A DNA stretch of 64,000 nucleotides, taken from Ctena decussata. Taxonomy: Eukaryota > Mollusca > Bivalvia > Lucinida > Lucinidae. The position numbers and the translations under genes were made by a program. This document shows, piece by piece, positions 22,320-34,200 of this stretch. Within the stretch, counting starts at the first letter, position 1, and every line of letters begins with the position of its first letter. The stretch is from assembly GCA_963989385.1 (NCBI GenBank), contig OZ022502.1, forward strand, positions 52,073,454 to 52,137,453, in the 5' to 3' direction. The notes under the pieces are model-generated. The model ran no database searches and had not been told where the DNA came from. It saw only the letters and a list, made by a program, of their open reading frames with translations.

Positions 22320-23146
22320 CAGTCGAACCTGTGCTTACGGTCACCTCCGAATAACGGTCTCGTGTAAACAACTGTCGGTTCGGATTCCTCCCGTCAAATT
22401 TCCTGGTTAAATTACCTGGGAATAGCGGTCCACTGTGAACTACGGTCAGCGGTCATCCGAATCCATCCCGAGAAGCGCTAATGTTTCCGAATAACGGTCA
22501 GTCCTTGAGTCAAAACACAGTTTCACTTTCAGACACACATGTTTGTGTATTGCCGAATCTATTTTTAGCACTAGACTGGTTATTGATTTTCGGGTGGAGT
22601 ATAATTTATGTAACAAAGTGTATTCTACGCAATTTAATAGCGCATAATGCGTAAGATTCGATAAGTGTTAATTTCTGTAAGGTAATTAAGGTCAGTTTTA
22701 TTCGGCTAATCATGTCTTATACAGTATGCTCAGTCAACCAATAATTAATCATCTGTAACTGATTTAATCAGTCAATCGAACGTATCGCCTAAAGGTCGTG
22801 TCCGTCAACCCTGAAAGCAACAGTCTTTTACCAATACGTGTGTGTATTTTGAAAACAAATTATTACAGAATTTAAACCTATGGCAACAATATTTCGGAAA
22901 TTTATTTTCTGGAGCAGTTTAATTGTACATATGCACTTTAATATTGATTTCGCGCACGTGCAAAAAACGCGGGAAATATTAACGCTTGCCTGCAAACAGA
23001 AGCACGCGAAAAAATTCTCCGACGAAATTAGAAATCTGTCAGTGATCAAAATCGTGAAATTATTGAATCTTTGAACAACGGCCACCTGTAAACAACGGCC
23101 AATTTTGCTTTTTCCGATGGCTGGCCTTTGTTCACAGGTTCGACTG
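22320..23146. mobile_element. Tigger/pogo-like inverted-repeat element, TA target duplication
   Basis: TA then CAGTCGAACCTGTG at the left, and CACAGGTTCGACTG then TA at the right (23147-23148). TIRs of this type (CAGTCGAACC) with a TA duplication are typical of Tc1/mariner-group pogo/Tigger elements. The interior has repeated AACGGTC words but no intact transposase, so it is non-autonomous or decayed. Confidence 0.75.
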
Positions 23147-23148
23147 TA

Positions 23149-24238
23149 TTTCAATAAGAAAAAGCATTGTTGACATGGATGTTGTCAATGACGTTACGTG
23201 TCTGCGACAAGTGTTATTACACATGTGGTCATACTATTTTTATAACATGACGTTTGCCACTGAATAACAGCAACGTCATATGATAAAAAGATTTATGATG
23301 TTGTATCAACCCCTTCACAATATTTCCAATCCTTGTGTTCTATAAACCGAGTAAGGAATAGTTGTGCTCAAAAGCTTTGTAACACTCAAGGAGTCTACTG
23401 CCTTTGAGAGGAGTTGCATGTATTTTGATTGGGTTTATTTATCAATGTCCAGTGGTCAATATGGCCAAGAGGATGAACTTCACACAGGTATCAGTGGCAT
23501 AAGATATCAAACAAAGAGTCCTTAAGGCCCTAAATTGCTCATACAAGTCTATGCTATGAAGTTTCTGACTGACTATATCCAGTATTCACTACATGAAGAG
23601 TATAATTGATCCCTCATGTAACAGTTATATGGCAACCACTATTGACAACCAGCAAAAGTGTTTGTAGCACACATAAAAACACTGCTACTTTTCCTGAAAA
23701 CACCTGAGGAATTTTTGCAATGAAAATTTGAAAGAAGCTTTTGCAAGGCATTGTAAATTTTTTCCAGCAAGAATATATCGTCATTTTATGAAAAGCAGAA
23801 AACTTAACAAATCCTTGACTAACTATTTTGTCAGGCTAACAATGCTTTGAACGACTGAGCCCAGGAAGTTAAAGAGCTCTAATATCTGATTTGTAATTGC
23901 AACTGGATATATTTGTACAGTTAGTTGCAGATATACGTATATACCAAATGTGAAAAAAAATGCAACAATAAATAGGCCATTGGAATGCATACAACTTTAG
24001 CAAAAATGGCTTTATTGGTCTCAAACAGAACATGCATGTACAGCAATACAGTTCCTGAGTTTTATACTTCTCTCCTCTCGTGAAGCACGTGTGTGGAAAT
24101 TCATGTTTGGATTTTTATTGTTCACAACACTTAAAGCGCCAAAAACCAAATATAGTTCAATTTGCAAAATGCATCAATCGTAAGTAAGTGACTCATTTGA
24201 ATTTTCAATAAGAAACGTTTTTTGGTTTTGCTGACATA
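23149..24238. other. Intergenic sequence between the convergent Kazal gene and HTATSF1
   Basis: No coding signal. It includes a degenerate element start near 23514 (resembling CAAGAGGGCCATGAGGCCC) and a MITE fragment near 23700-23870. TTTATT at 24011-24016 is a possible minus-strand AATAAA for HTATSF1. Confidence 0.5.
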
Positions 24239-24480
24239 TATGAGCTGCCACACAACAAAACCAACAAAGTAGCACATGTGCCAAGCAAAGACTCAGATCA
24301 GCCTGGACATCTGCCCAGTCTGATCAGAGTCTTTGCTGTGCACTTAAAAGGTAAATATGGGTTTAAGCTACCTCCATGCTGACAGCAAAGAATCTGATCA
24401 GACTGGATGGATGCTCAGGCTGATCTGAGTCTCTGTGTGGCACAAATGCCACTTTGGCGGTATGTCATGTTGGGACATAT
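24239..24480. repeat. GAGCCGCGACACGA palindromic MITE, copy 7 (diverged)
   Basis: Family arms are recognisable (CTCAGATCAGCCTGGACATC and complement GATGCTCAGGCTGATCTG); termini decayed. It lies just past the HTATSF1 stop codon, probably in its 3' UTR. Confidence 0.65.
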
Positions 24481-24542
24481 TTTGTCAGCTGGTTTTGGGG
24501 CATTTTAAGGGTAGAACATAAAACTCCCATCATGTCAATCTG

Positions 24543-25226
24543 TCAACCTTCACCAGATACAGAAACACTACTGTCTTTCTTTTCATCAGTACTATTTGTA
24601 CTTAGGGAACTGTTTTCAGCCCTATCGGTCATTTCAATGCCATCAGAACTTTTGGCAGTACAACTTGTGTTTACATTCACATCAGAACTTCCATCAGCAC
24701 TATCTGTACTTATTGCTATAGTTACTTCAGATTTTCCATCTGCACTGTCTGTGCTTGTTATAGTTACATCAGAACTTCCATCAGCACTATCTGTACTTGT
24801 TGCTAGGGTAACATCAGAATTTCCTTCAGCACTTTCTCCGGTTTTAGAGTCATCAGAACTTTTGTCAGTATTACCTGTGTTCACAGTTACTGTTGAACTT
24901 TTCATTTCATTGCTACTTTCGGCTTGTATAGTGTCTTTTGATAAAACATTCTCATTAGCTACACTTTCAGCCACTTTAGAATCTGCAGCTAGTTCTTTGG
25001 ATTTTTCATCAGCAATTTTAACACCTGTCTCAAGAAAGTTTGCCCACTTTTTAACTCTTTCTTCCCGTTGTTGCTCAGTTTCTTCAACCTCATATTTGGT
25101 TTTGCCGTCCCATGTCGCAGCCAGGATTCTGCGCTTGGCAAACCAGCGTTGGTGGAGAGAGGTCACACAGAGGTCAGCTTCTTCCGCTTCTTTGTATGTA
25201 ACTGAAACTACCCCATCTGGATGGCG
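24543..25226 (-). CDS. HTATSF1: HTATSF1 exon 8: end of UHM and acidic C-terminal tail
   Basis: 684 nt including the stop. Begins RHPDGVVSVTY (last part of RRM2), then RWFAKRRILAATWDGKTKYE, then a Glu-rich helix (EETEQQREERVKKW). The tail contains near-tandem units of about 16 residues built on STDSADGSSDVT, four copies of differing quality (about 24700-24850). Confidence 0.93.
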   Translation of the reverse strand, partial: RHPDGVVSVTYKEAEEADLCVTSLHQRWFAKRRILAATWDGKTKYEVEETEQQREERVKKWANFLETGVKIADEKSKELAADSKVAESVANENVLSKDTIQAESSNEMKSSTVTVNTGNTDKSSDDSKTGESAEGNSDVTLATSTDSADGSSDVTITSTDSADGKSEVTIAISTDSADGSSDVNVNTSCTAKSSDGIEMTDRAENSSLSTNSTDEKKDSSVSVSGEG

Positions 25227-28200
25227 CTGAAATGAAAATGAAATTTTTAGTATCACAATCTGCAGATTTTATCAAAACTCGTGAAAGATGGGAGGATCCT
25301 GTAACAAAAAAGGATATGCTTTCAGGAGAAGAAACTCCACCAGGGTTGCTACTTATCCTCCATTTTGAAATTCCCTGACTTTTTCCTGACATTTTACAGT
25401 TTTCCACAACCATTTTACAGATCCAATGGTTCATTTTACTCCTTTCTTCAACAGTGCTAGCTGTATCATTCGAAAGTGTGGACAGGTTTAATGCACCTTT
25501 AGGTGTATGGATACACTTGCAGGGAGAGCAACTCTGCCATTTTCATTTATGTCTCCCTTCTAAATGGGGTCAACTCTAAAAGGATAGAATTTGCTCCTCT
25601 AGGAGCAAATTCTTTCTTTTACGAGTAGACCCCTTTTGGAGGGGTTTCTTTCAGGGAAGCAAACAGGAACTGACAAAAGTTGCTCCCCTTTGTTAGAATG
25701 GTTGAAAAACATGGAAGTGTGCTAAATCACCTTAAGCATAACAGAAATGAATAAAGATAAATATTTTGCTTACATGAGGAAAGCTAGTCTATGCTTTGCC
25801 ATGAATTTTTTTGAGCTGCCTTATACTTACATCATAGACAACGACCTTCTTGACTTCTCCATAATTTGCACATTCTGATCTGACGTCTTCTCGTACTGTG
25901 TTGATCAATGCAGGGTTAAGCTGAAATTGAAAAGCAACATCTAAGTAGGATCAAAGGTCTATGTACAGAAAACCAGAGTACTTTCTTTACAAGGTTACAA
26001 ACAGAAAATATATATAACTTTCTCTTTCCAAACAACAATCATACATATTCCATCTGTTATTCCACATAAAATAATGAAGCTAGGAAGACTCTAACTATAC
26101 AGTATTGCTGCCTGTATTATTGCTTGTCTCACATCCTAAAATCAGTTTTACTGGCAACCACCTGATGAAGTCAGACTCAGCGTAAAAACTGTAACAAATG
26201 AACAACACACAAAATGACAGACTGATGAACTGACATGGCCCACCACCTCCATCCCCACCCCTCACACACACACATTGCTAAATACACCCATCACAAAAAT
26301 AGTACCGCTGACAAGGAGCTCTGTAATAGCTGGACAGAAATTGGCTTGAATCTGATGTATAGTGTAATAAATAGATTCAGATATATTGCCATACTGATTC
26401 TAAAGATTGTAGGAGACTGTAACCATTCAGTTATAAGACAGGGGTGGGAGTTTCCTTCCAAAACAATCCCAAAAATTTAGATCCTTCTTCTAACATGGAT
26501 CTTGATATTTGGAATTCATAGCAGAATTGCACAAGGTGTTTAAGATATTTATAGTCATGCTAGAAGAGGAAAATATGTATCATAACCAAATAATTATGTT
26601 ACCTCAAATGCTGTTGGATCAAACAGGTTTTTCAGGATCACAATCTTTTCATGCTTTGGTCTTGTCCCTAGAGGTCGCTCAGGTCTCCAGTCAAATAGCC
26701 TGCAATACAAATGCACAAATCTATCAATATATGACTGGAAACGGGATATAAAGCCCCATGTGAAAACACTTAAATCGGCCTGCAAAATGCACAATTTTTT
26801 TTCATTTCAGATATGCTAAAAACTTGGAAAGGATTCATAGATGATGTATGTGCAAACAGAAGACTCTGATCAAACTGCCCAGATGCACATGCTGGTCAGA
26901 ATCAAGTCTTTCGTATTTGCAGCTTTAAAGTACCTTTTCACATGATACAGTGCAGTGTCTACCAAAGCTCTAAATAAGGGCAATTTTGAAGATAATTCAA
27001 TTTTCCTATTTCTCAATAAAAATCTATGTTGTGTCTCTCATTGGTCTGAAAAGTATGAACAGGATTATTATCCTCAAAACCCATCTTTATCTAAAGCACT
27101 GTCTACTATCATAATACACTTCAAATGACCTCACAAGAAGAGAGGTGTTTTAGTGTACTGGAACTGCAAAACAATGTCCTTGCTAATCATACAAACTGTT
27201 TAATTCTAGTATCATTCTCCTTTTTAAATTCTTTCTCCTTTCATAACAAACAGATAATATACAAAGTATATTAGAATAATATGTTTACTAAGAACAGTTT
27301 GGTCTGAAGCGAATACTTACACTTTCAATGTGAGCAACTCTGCCATTTTCAACTTTTGCTGCCCTTCTCAATAGGAGTCAACTCTTGAAGGAAAGAATTT
27401 GCTCCTCTGGGAGCAAATTCTTAGAGGAGCAAATTCTTACCTTAAAGTGTAGCCCCATTTAGGAAGGGCCATACCATCCGGAAAAGCAAATAGGGGAATG
27501 AAAACAGAAAGTCACAGTAGTTGTGTCCCTTCGTAAATGGTGGGGAAAAAAAACACACAGGTGCACCCATACACCTTAAAGAGAACTTAAACCAATTTCT
27601 TAGGGCGCGTTTACACGAGCAAAGTTTCTATGTCACAGAAACTTTAACAAAGAAAGTATGACAAACATTTTGCGTTTACACGGAGCAAATTATTTGTTAA
27701 AGAAAATGTGCCATAGAATCTTTGTCACATAAACTTTGGCAATGAAATATTTGCTGCAGTGTTCACACGACCAAATATTATTCGTCAAAGTTACCTGCAG
27801 CAATGAAACAAAATCTTCGTCACACTTTCCACGCTTGTAGCAATGTTCATTGTTACATAATCTTTAGCAAAGCTCTCCGTTTACACGGACAAATTTAATT
27901 TATCGAAGTAACTTTATCATATACATGTATATTTGTCAAAGAAAGATTGTCATATTTTGGCATTTACACGAGCAATTTTTTCTGTGACAAACCTACTTTG
28001 TCATAGAAACTTTGGTCGTGTAAACGCGCCCTTACTTTGCTTGTTTTTCTTTGAATTTTCTTTTCTCCTTATTTGTCAGTTTCTTTTTCTTCTTGCTTGG
28101 ATCATAATCCCCCTTCATACTGAAGTTTGCTCTCTCCACCTTTATTTTATGACCCCTAATGTCAGAACCATCCAGAATATTTAGAGCTAGATCCACAGAT

Positions 28201-31200
28201 TCTTTCTGGAAATAGTGAAGTAGCACAGTTACAGCACTGTATCAACAATGAAAATTAGTGTCCGTAAGACCAACCTCTGGAGCTATATGCAAGACAGATT
28301 CTCCGTAAGATCATGCATTTTGATCATCTTGCAAAATTGTGTCATTCACCTGCATCAGAGTCAGGGATCATGACTTTTCATGGCACACAAAATTGGGAAA
28401 TCCAAGTGAAACATGCCACTTCACGGTTTGTTTCCTCAAGACAACCGCTTTATTTCCAAATACATTCTAATAGAATATAACTTGGAGAATAGGTACTCGT
28501 AAGTTTTCTACAAAAAAAAAAATATTTTTATTTTTTATTTAGTTTACTTTGTGTTAGTAATTTATTAGTCCATGAAATCAGTTTTTTAACATTGGGAAGA
28601 ATTACTTGTAAATGCAAGATAAGGCCTGGAGGTTATAAAACTTGAGTACATTCTCAAACTCAAAATAAAGCACACTGTTTGGCTGCTTCCAACACATGCA
28701 TGGAGGCAGCCAATCAGTGTGCTTTCTTTTGAGTTTGAGAATGTACTCAAGTTTTATAACCTCGGACCCTGATCATGAATGTCATCTTGAACTACTGCAA
28801 CTCTGCCATTGCCTTATCTGCCTCCCTTCTTGAGATTCATTTAATGGAAAGAATTTGCGTCCCTAGAGCCTTTTTTTCCCTTTAACAGCTGACAGCATTT
28901 TGGAAAGGCTCTGTAACCTAAGAAGCAAACAGGTTGTCACAAAAGTTATTTTCTAATGAAACAAGAATTCACTGAAATGCAGTGTCCCACCTGTCAGGGC
29001 ATTGTCTAACAAGGGCTTCGCAAGCAGAGCATAATACACCCATTTTAATGTTATAAAGGAGTTACAGAATGAACAAGACTGTTTACAAAAGGATAGACCA
29101 GCAGAAAAACAGGGGAAACCACTCTATAATTAATGATGGCAACATTATTTAAATATTTAACATATCAAATACTATTAGTATACCAAAACTCAGCTTCCAA
29201 GGGGAAGTGGCTCCTAAGTTGAGTAATGCCAAAGTCAAACAAGGGTGGTTAGTCATAAACTAAATATACTAGCTATACCATTCTTGGTTCTAATACATTC
29301 CCTTGACAATATACTTATCACCATCAAGTTGTGTTAGAATATTCTAAACAGTTAATTTAAGGAAATCTATGCAAGGGCAGATAATTCAGTAAGTAAGCCA
29401 GAGTTGTGGTTCTTGCTCAGGATACATTTACCCATTATTATACACATTCCTACAAAGTTTCATTCTAATATTTCAAAAGGTTAAGGAGATATGGAGTGAA
29501 TGGAAAATCCTAAAAATACTATTCAAAAGGAGGCTACTCCAAAATTAAGAAAGGGGGAGCAACCATTCTTATATGTGACACATCATCTTATGATCATGTA
29601 CATTGCTTTAAAATTTCATCATGATATTCCAAACAGTTACCGAGTTAAGGGATGCACAAGATAAGGATACACAAAAATAGTCTAAAAGAACTAGTAAAAG
29701 GGATGTAACTATGAAAAGAAGAAAGGGTGAGCAACCATTGTTGTGCATGACACATTGTTGGGACTTCATATACATTGCTATGACGTTTTATGAAGATATC
29801 CCAAACAGTTATCTAGTTATGGCGCCTACAAGACCTGCAGGGTAAAAAACAATCAAAGGGGCATAACTTGAAAACTAAGGAAGGGGGAGCAACCATTCTT
29901 ACACGCGACACGTTCTCCCTACCTAATACATATGCCTATAAAATTTCATGAAGATATCCCAAATGGTTACAGAGTTATGGCACGCACAAGAATGTTTACG
30001 GACAGACTATTCAAAGGGAGGTTACTCCAAAATTAAGAAAGGGAGAAAACCATTCTTAATGTGACATAGCATCTTGTGATCATGCACATTGCTTTAAAGT
30101 TTCATCATGATATTCCAAATGTAACTCTGAAACAAAGAAAGGGTGTGCGCGACACATCGTTGGGACTTCATACACATTGCTATGGAGTTTTATGAAGATA
30201 TCCCAAACAGTTATCTAGTTATTGCACGTACAAGACCTGCAGGGTAAGAAACAATCAAAGGGGCATAACTTGAAAACTAAGGAAGGGGGGGCAACCATTC
30301 TTACACGTGACACGTTCCCCCTACCTAATACATATGCCTATAAAATTTCATGAAGATATCCCCAATGGTTACTGAGTTATGGCGTGTACAAGAATGTTTA
30401 CGGACAGACGGACAGCGCCACGACACATTAACTGAAACTGGACAAAAAGTTAGAGCCACCAACATCTAAAATGACAGCAAAGTAATACTTTTGCTAGCCG
30501 CACGGACATGCAAGGCAAAGATGCTGAACAGGACGTAGAATATTACCATATTTATTCAGTTATAAGACGGGAGCTTATCCTTCAAAAATTACTGCAAATA
30601 TGTAAATCAGCCTTGTGAAATTAAGCTATAAAATGGGGTTTCCTCTTCCAAAGAAGTCCTAAAGATCTAGATCTGTCTTAAAAGATGGAAGGCCAAATCT
30701 TTGAGATTGTATTGGAAGGGAAAGTCCTGTCCTATAATCGAAGAAACATGGTATGTCTCATCTGACAGTGCACTGTCACAAGAAAGAGCTTAACCAGAAA
30801 ACTTCATGTGAAGCCGCCAACACTGCAACTGAAAAAATTTATAACTATGTCATGCTTCTGCTAGTTGCAGCTGAGACACAAGGCATGACAGTGTCTTAAA
30901 AGATGGAAGGCTAAATTTTCGAGATCTTTGATGCTCCTTTACCAACCTTGATATAACAGCACCTCCCATCTCCTTTCGGCTGTCCTGTCTCGTCTAGGTA
31001 AAGTTTAAGTTTCGGCTTTTTGGTACGAGGATCATACATTATAAGGCCACACTTGTTCATGAGCTCCTTAAACTCATCTTCAGTGACGTCTAGGGGCAGA
31101 CCAGAGACATACACATTGGTGTTGTGGACTTCTTCAACTTCAAACCAGCCTGACAAATGGAAGAAACATCAGTAATTCAAAGCTGTAGATGTGAATAATC

Positions 31201-34200
31201 TGATGACAATTCTGGTTGACATTAAATGAACTTATTTTGAGAAACTGTCTCCATCCGCCAATGAAGACTAGTTGCCTTCAAGCTATGACACTTACCCAAG
31301 ATTGTGATAACCAAACACTTGGACTGGATATAAAATTTGAATGGCATCCAGCTTTGATTACAGCTGTTAAACATAATGGCAAAAACAGTCATATAAAATT
31401 TTGGAACTAAAAAACTTTGCATATTTTTTTATTTACCAGTTGTTGTATAAAGCACAGCTGACAATTATTAAACTGTATGGACGGACGCTCGGCGCCCCGT
31501 TACTGCGGCTATGGATTCGTTCCGCTGAGGTGCGGGGGCAATGTCGATATGAGAATTGAAATACTACTACTTAAACTGTAAACATATGAACTGAAATTTT
31601 ACTTTTAAATGTCCATTGGGTGATAAAGCTATTGGGAGTAGCATATATTCTTCATGACCAACTTCATGGAATTTTAGACCCTCTCACTAGCTTCATCACC
31701 AGATGACTGTCAAAAAGAAAATCTCCAATATTAAATAAAGAACCACTGACACAAGACACATTTTACCTTCTGGTCTCTGTTGCTGTGCTGCTGCTTTTCT
31801 CTTCTTCCCTTTCTTCTTATCTTGACCTTCACCTCCTTCTTTCTGACCTTCACCTACATCCTTCTGACCTTGTCCTCCTTCACTCTGACCTTCACTTCCA
31901 GCCTTCTGATCTTCAGTGGTAGCATACTGACTCATACAATCAGCATAGTAGTCATGATATTCTGTGCCATAGTAGTAGGACCAGTATTCATTGTATTGCT
32001 TCTTCTCATCTTCTGTGTATTTCTCCATTGTCTCTTTACTGTCTGTCACTCCCTCTCCACCAGCTGAGTCACCACCTATATTTTCATGTATGTATGGAAA
32101 AGTATTAGTCAGTTACCAAAAATATTTGGCTATAAATGGGGGGTTTCTTACTCCAGACTGGTAGGAAGACCCTAAGTATCAGCCTTTTGTCATTCTGCTA
32201 CATGTATAAAATCATTTTTCACTTCCAACATAATTAAGAATATCCAGACTTATGACCAAAAAAAATAAGAAACAAAAAAAAAAACACCAGCAAATAACCC
32301 AAAATTTGTAGGTGAAATTATAGCATGTTAGTATCATCTTTTTCCTAAGACAAAAGCTGCAGAGCTTGCTAAGAATTCCCTCCTACAGGCAGTCTTTATG
32401 AGATGCACGCCTGTATATTTCTATGGGAAATCACTGTTATACAGCAGAGGTATTTCTGAGTTTCTGATTAGATGATTTGCTACTAGGGCGAATGGATACA
32501 AATCCAGGGTATAGAGGGCATTTAATAGGTTTAATATGGTAACAATTTCACAAAGTGAGAAACTGATATTGGTAAAAGAAGTAACTACTGCAAAGGGAGG
32601 TAACTGAATGATAACTTAAAGGGATAAGAATTTAATGTACTGGAAAGGGAAGCAATTACCTTTGCAAAATATTACTTCCCTTTATGTATATGTTAAGTAC
32701 TAGATGGATGGACGACTTGCAGCTCCTTTTCAATTGTATTTCAGTCATATCAAGACGACGGGAAGTTGTGTGTAATGGAATCCTGTTTACGGTAGGAAAG
32801 ATTCTCGCCTTCAGCAGCACTGGAACCTGGGTCCGCCTGATCAGTAGGCCAGCACTTAACCCACTGAGCTACCGAGGTTCCTATATGTTAAGTAATCCTG
32901 TACAGTAGACCCTCTTTACAACGACCACATTTATCCCCAAATATTTTGATGTTTAACTGAATTTGCTGTTATAAACAATACACAATTTGAACAATAAAGC
33001 CATTCCGTGCAAATCAAAATGAAGTTATAAAGAATTTTCCTGTTGTAAGAGGGTTGACTGTAGTAATATCTACCGTATCATCTGTTCACTCTCTTCTTCA
33101 AAATGGAGGACAGAACAGTGTGTGCTACGAGGTGCAAATAATGGATTTGTTGCCTTGACCCTACTGGGGAATATGATTATGAGGACTGAACAAAAACAAA
33201 TGGCTACCATTACAGAACGCTATTGGTTTCTCACCTTGTTGTATGCTACTCTCTAATTGTTCCAATTTCTCCACCATCTCATCATGTGTATCTTCTTTCA
33301 CCTCTTCCTTCTTCTTTTTACCCATAATCCTCTCCTGCCCAGCCTCGTAGTAACTCTGGATGTATTTATAGTAGTTATCATGATCTGTGCTGTTGGTAGT
33401 CTCGCCTGTTTCGCCTGCCGCCTTGGTCTCGTCAGCCTGGACACCATAGTTCATCTGATACTTGGCAATGAAGTCTATATCAATCTGACATAGATTATGA
33501 AATAGTTAATATAATTATGGTAGCCACATACACTATCGAGGGTTTTACAATATGCTTACCTAAATCTGCAATCTCATTAGAATCATCTTGAAGAGATTCC
33601 AGTTTGTCAAACAAAAGAAATATCTTTTCCTTTCTGTTTATAAAGAAAGTGTCAGTAGCAAATTTCTTTGATGGGCATATTATATCTGCTTGAAATTTCA
33701 TAAAAGTATCACCATCTGAAACATTCTATAAATTGGGGTCCTTAAAATAATTGCCACAATTGTCGTAAAAACGAAAAGTTCGGTTTAATAATGCAGCAAT
33801 GAGTCCCGAAATGCAGATGGGGTGGCTTACAGTGTAGACTCTGATCAGACAGCTCATTTAGGATCATTCTGATCTGGGTCTGCGCTGTTTGCACAGATCT
33901 ATCTGTCTCAATACTTCATGTTTTATGGCATACAAAAATTTCAATTAAGCTTTCAGCTCTAAATGCATTACTTTTTAACAGAAAATGAAACAAGGAATTC
34001 TACTGACTGCTGTGCCTTGCCTGTCCAAGCATTGTCACAAGATAGACTAAACCCAGGGCTGTGAAAATACTATGCCAGACTTGTCCAACTTGTCCCGTTT
34101 GACTCAGGACAAGTGAGAAATTTCAGTTTACTTGCCCATTGGACAAGTATTTAAAGTGTCATCAGTGGAAGTATTTGAGGATAATTCTGAGATATTGTTC

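Larger units (their letters stand above)
26700..28035. other. HTATSF1 intron 5, largely repeat-derived
   Basis: No coding signal. Holds two MITEs (27317-27579 and 27603-28031) and a partial GAGCTCCA-type fragment near 26969. Confidence 0.6.
32076..33234. other. HTATSF1 intron 2
   Basis: No coding signal. Contains a tRNA-headed SINE (32735-32882) and a TA-flanked MITE (32903-33060). Confidence 0.6.

Noticed and set aside
22828..23154. 108-codon minus frame inside the Tigger-like element as transposase
   Set aside because: No helix-turn-helix or DDD motif recognised; it runs out through the TIR.
24454..25230. Long plus-strand open frame of 258 codons (Ser/Leu/Val-rich)
   Set aside because: It is the antisense of HTATSF1 exon 8; the minus strand has splice sites and clear homology, the plus frame only repeats of FPSALSV type.
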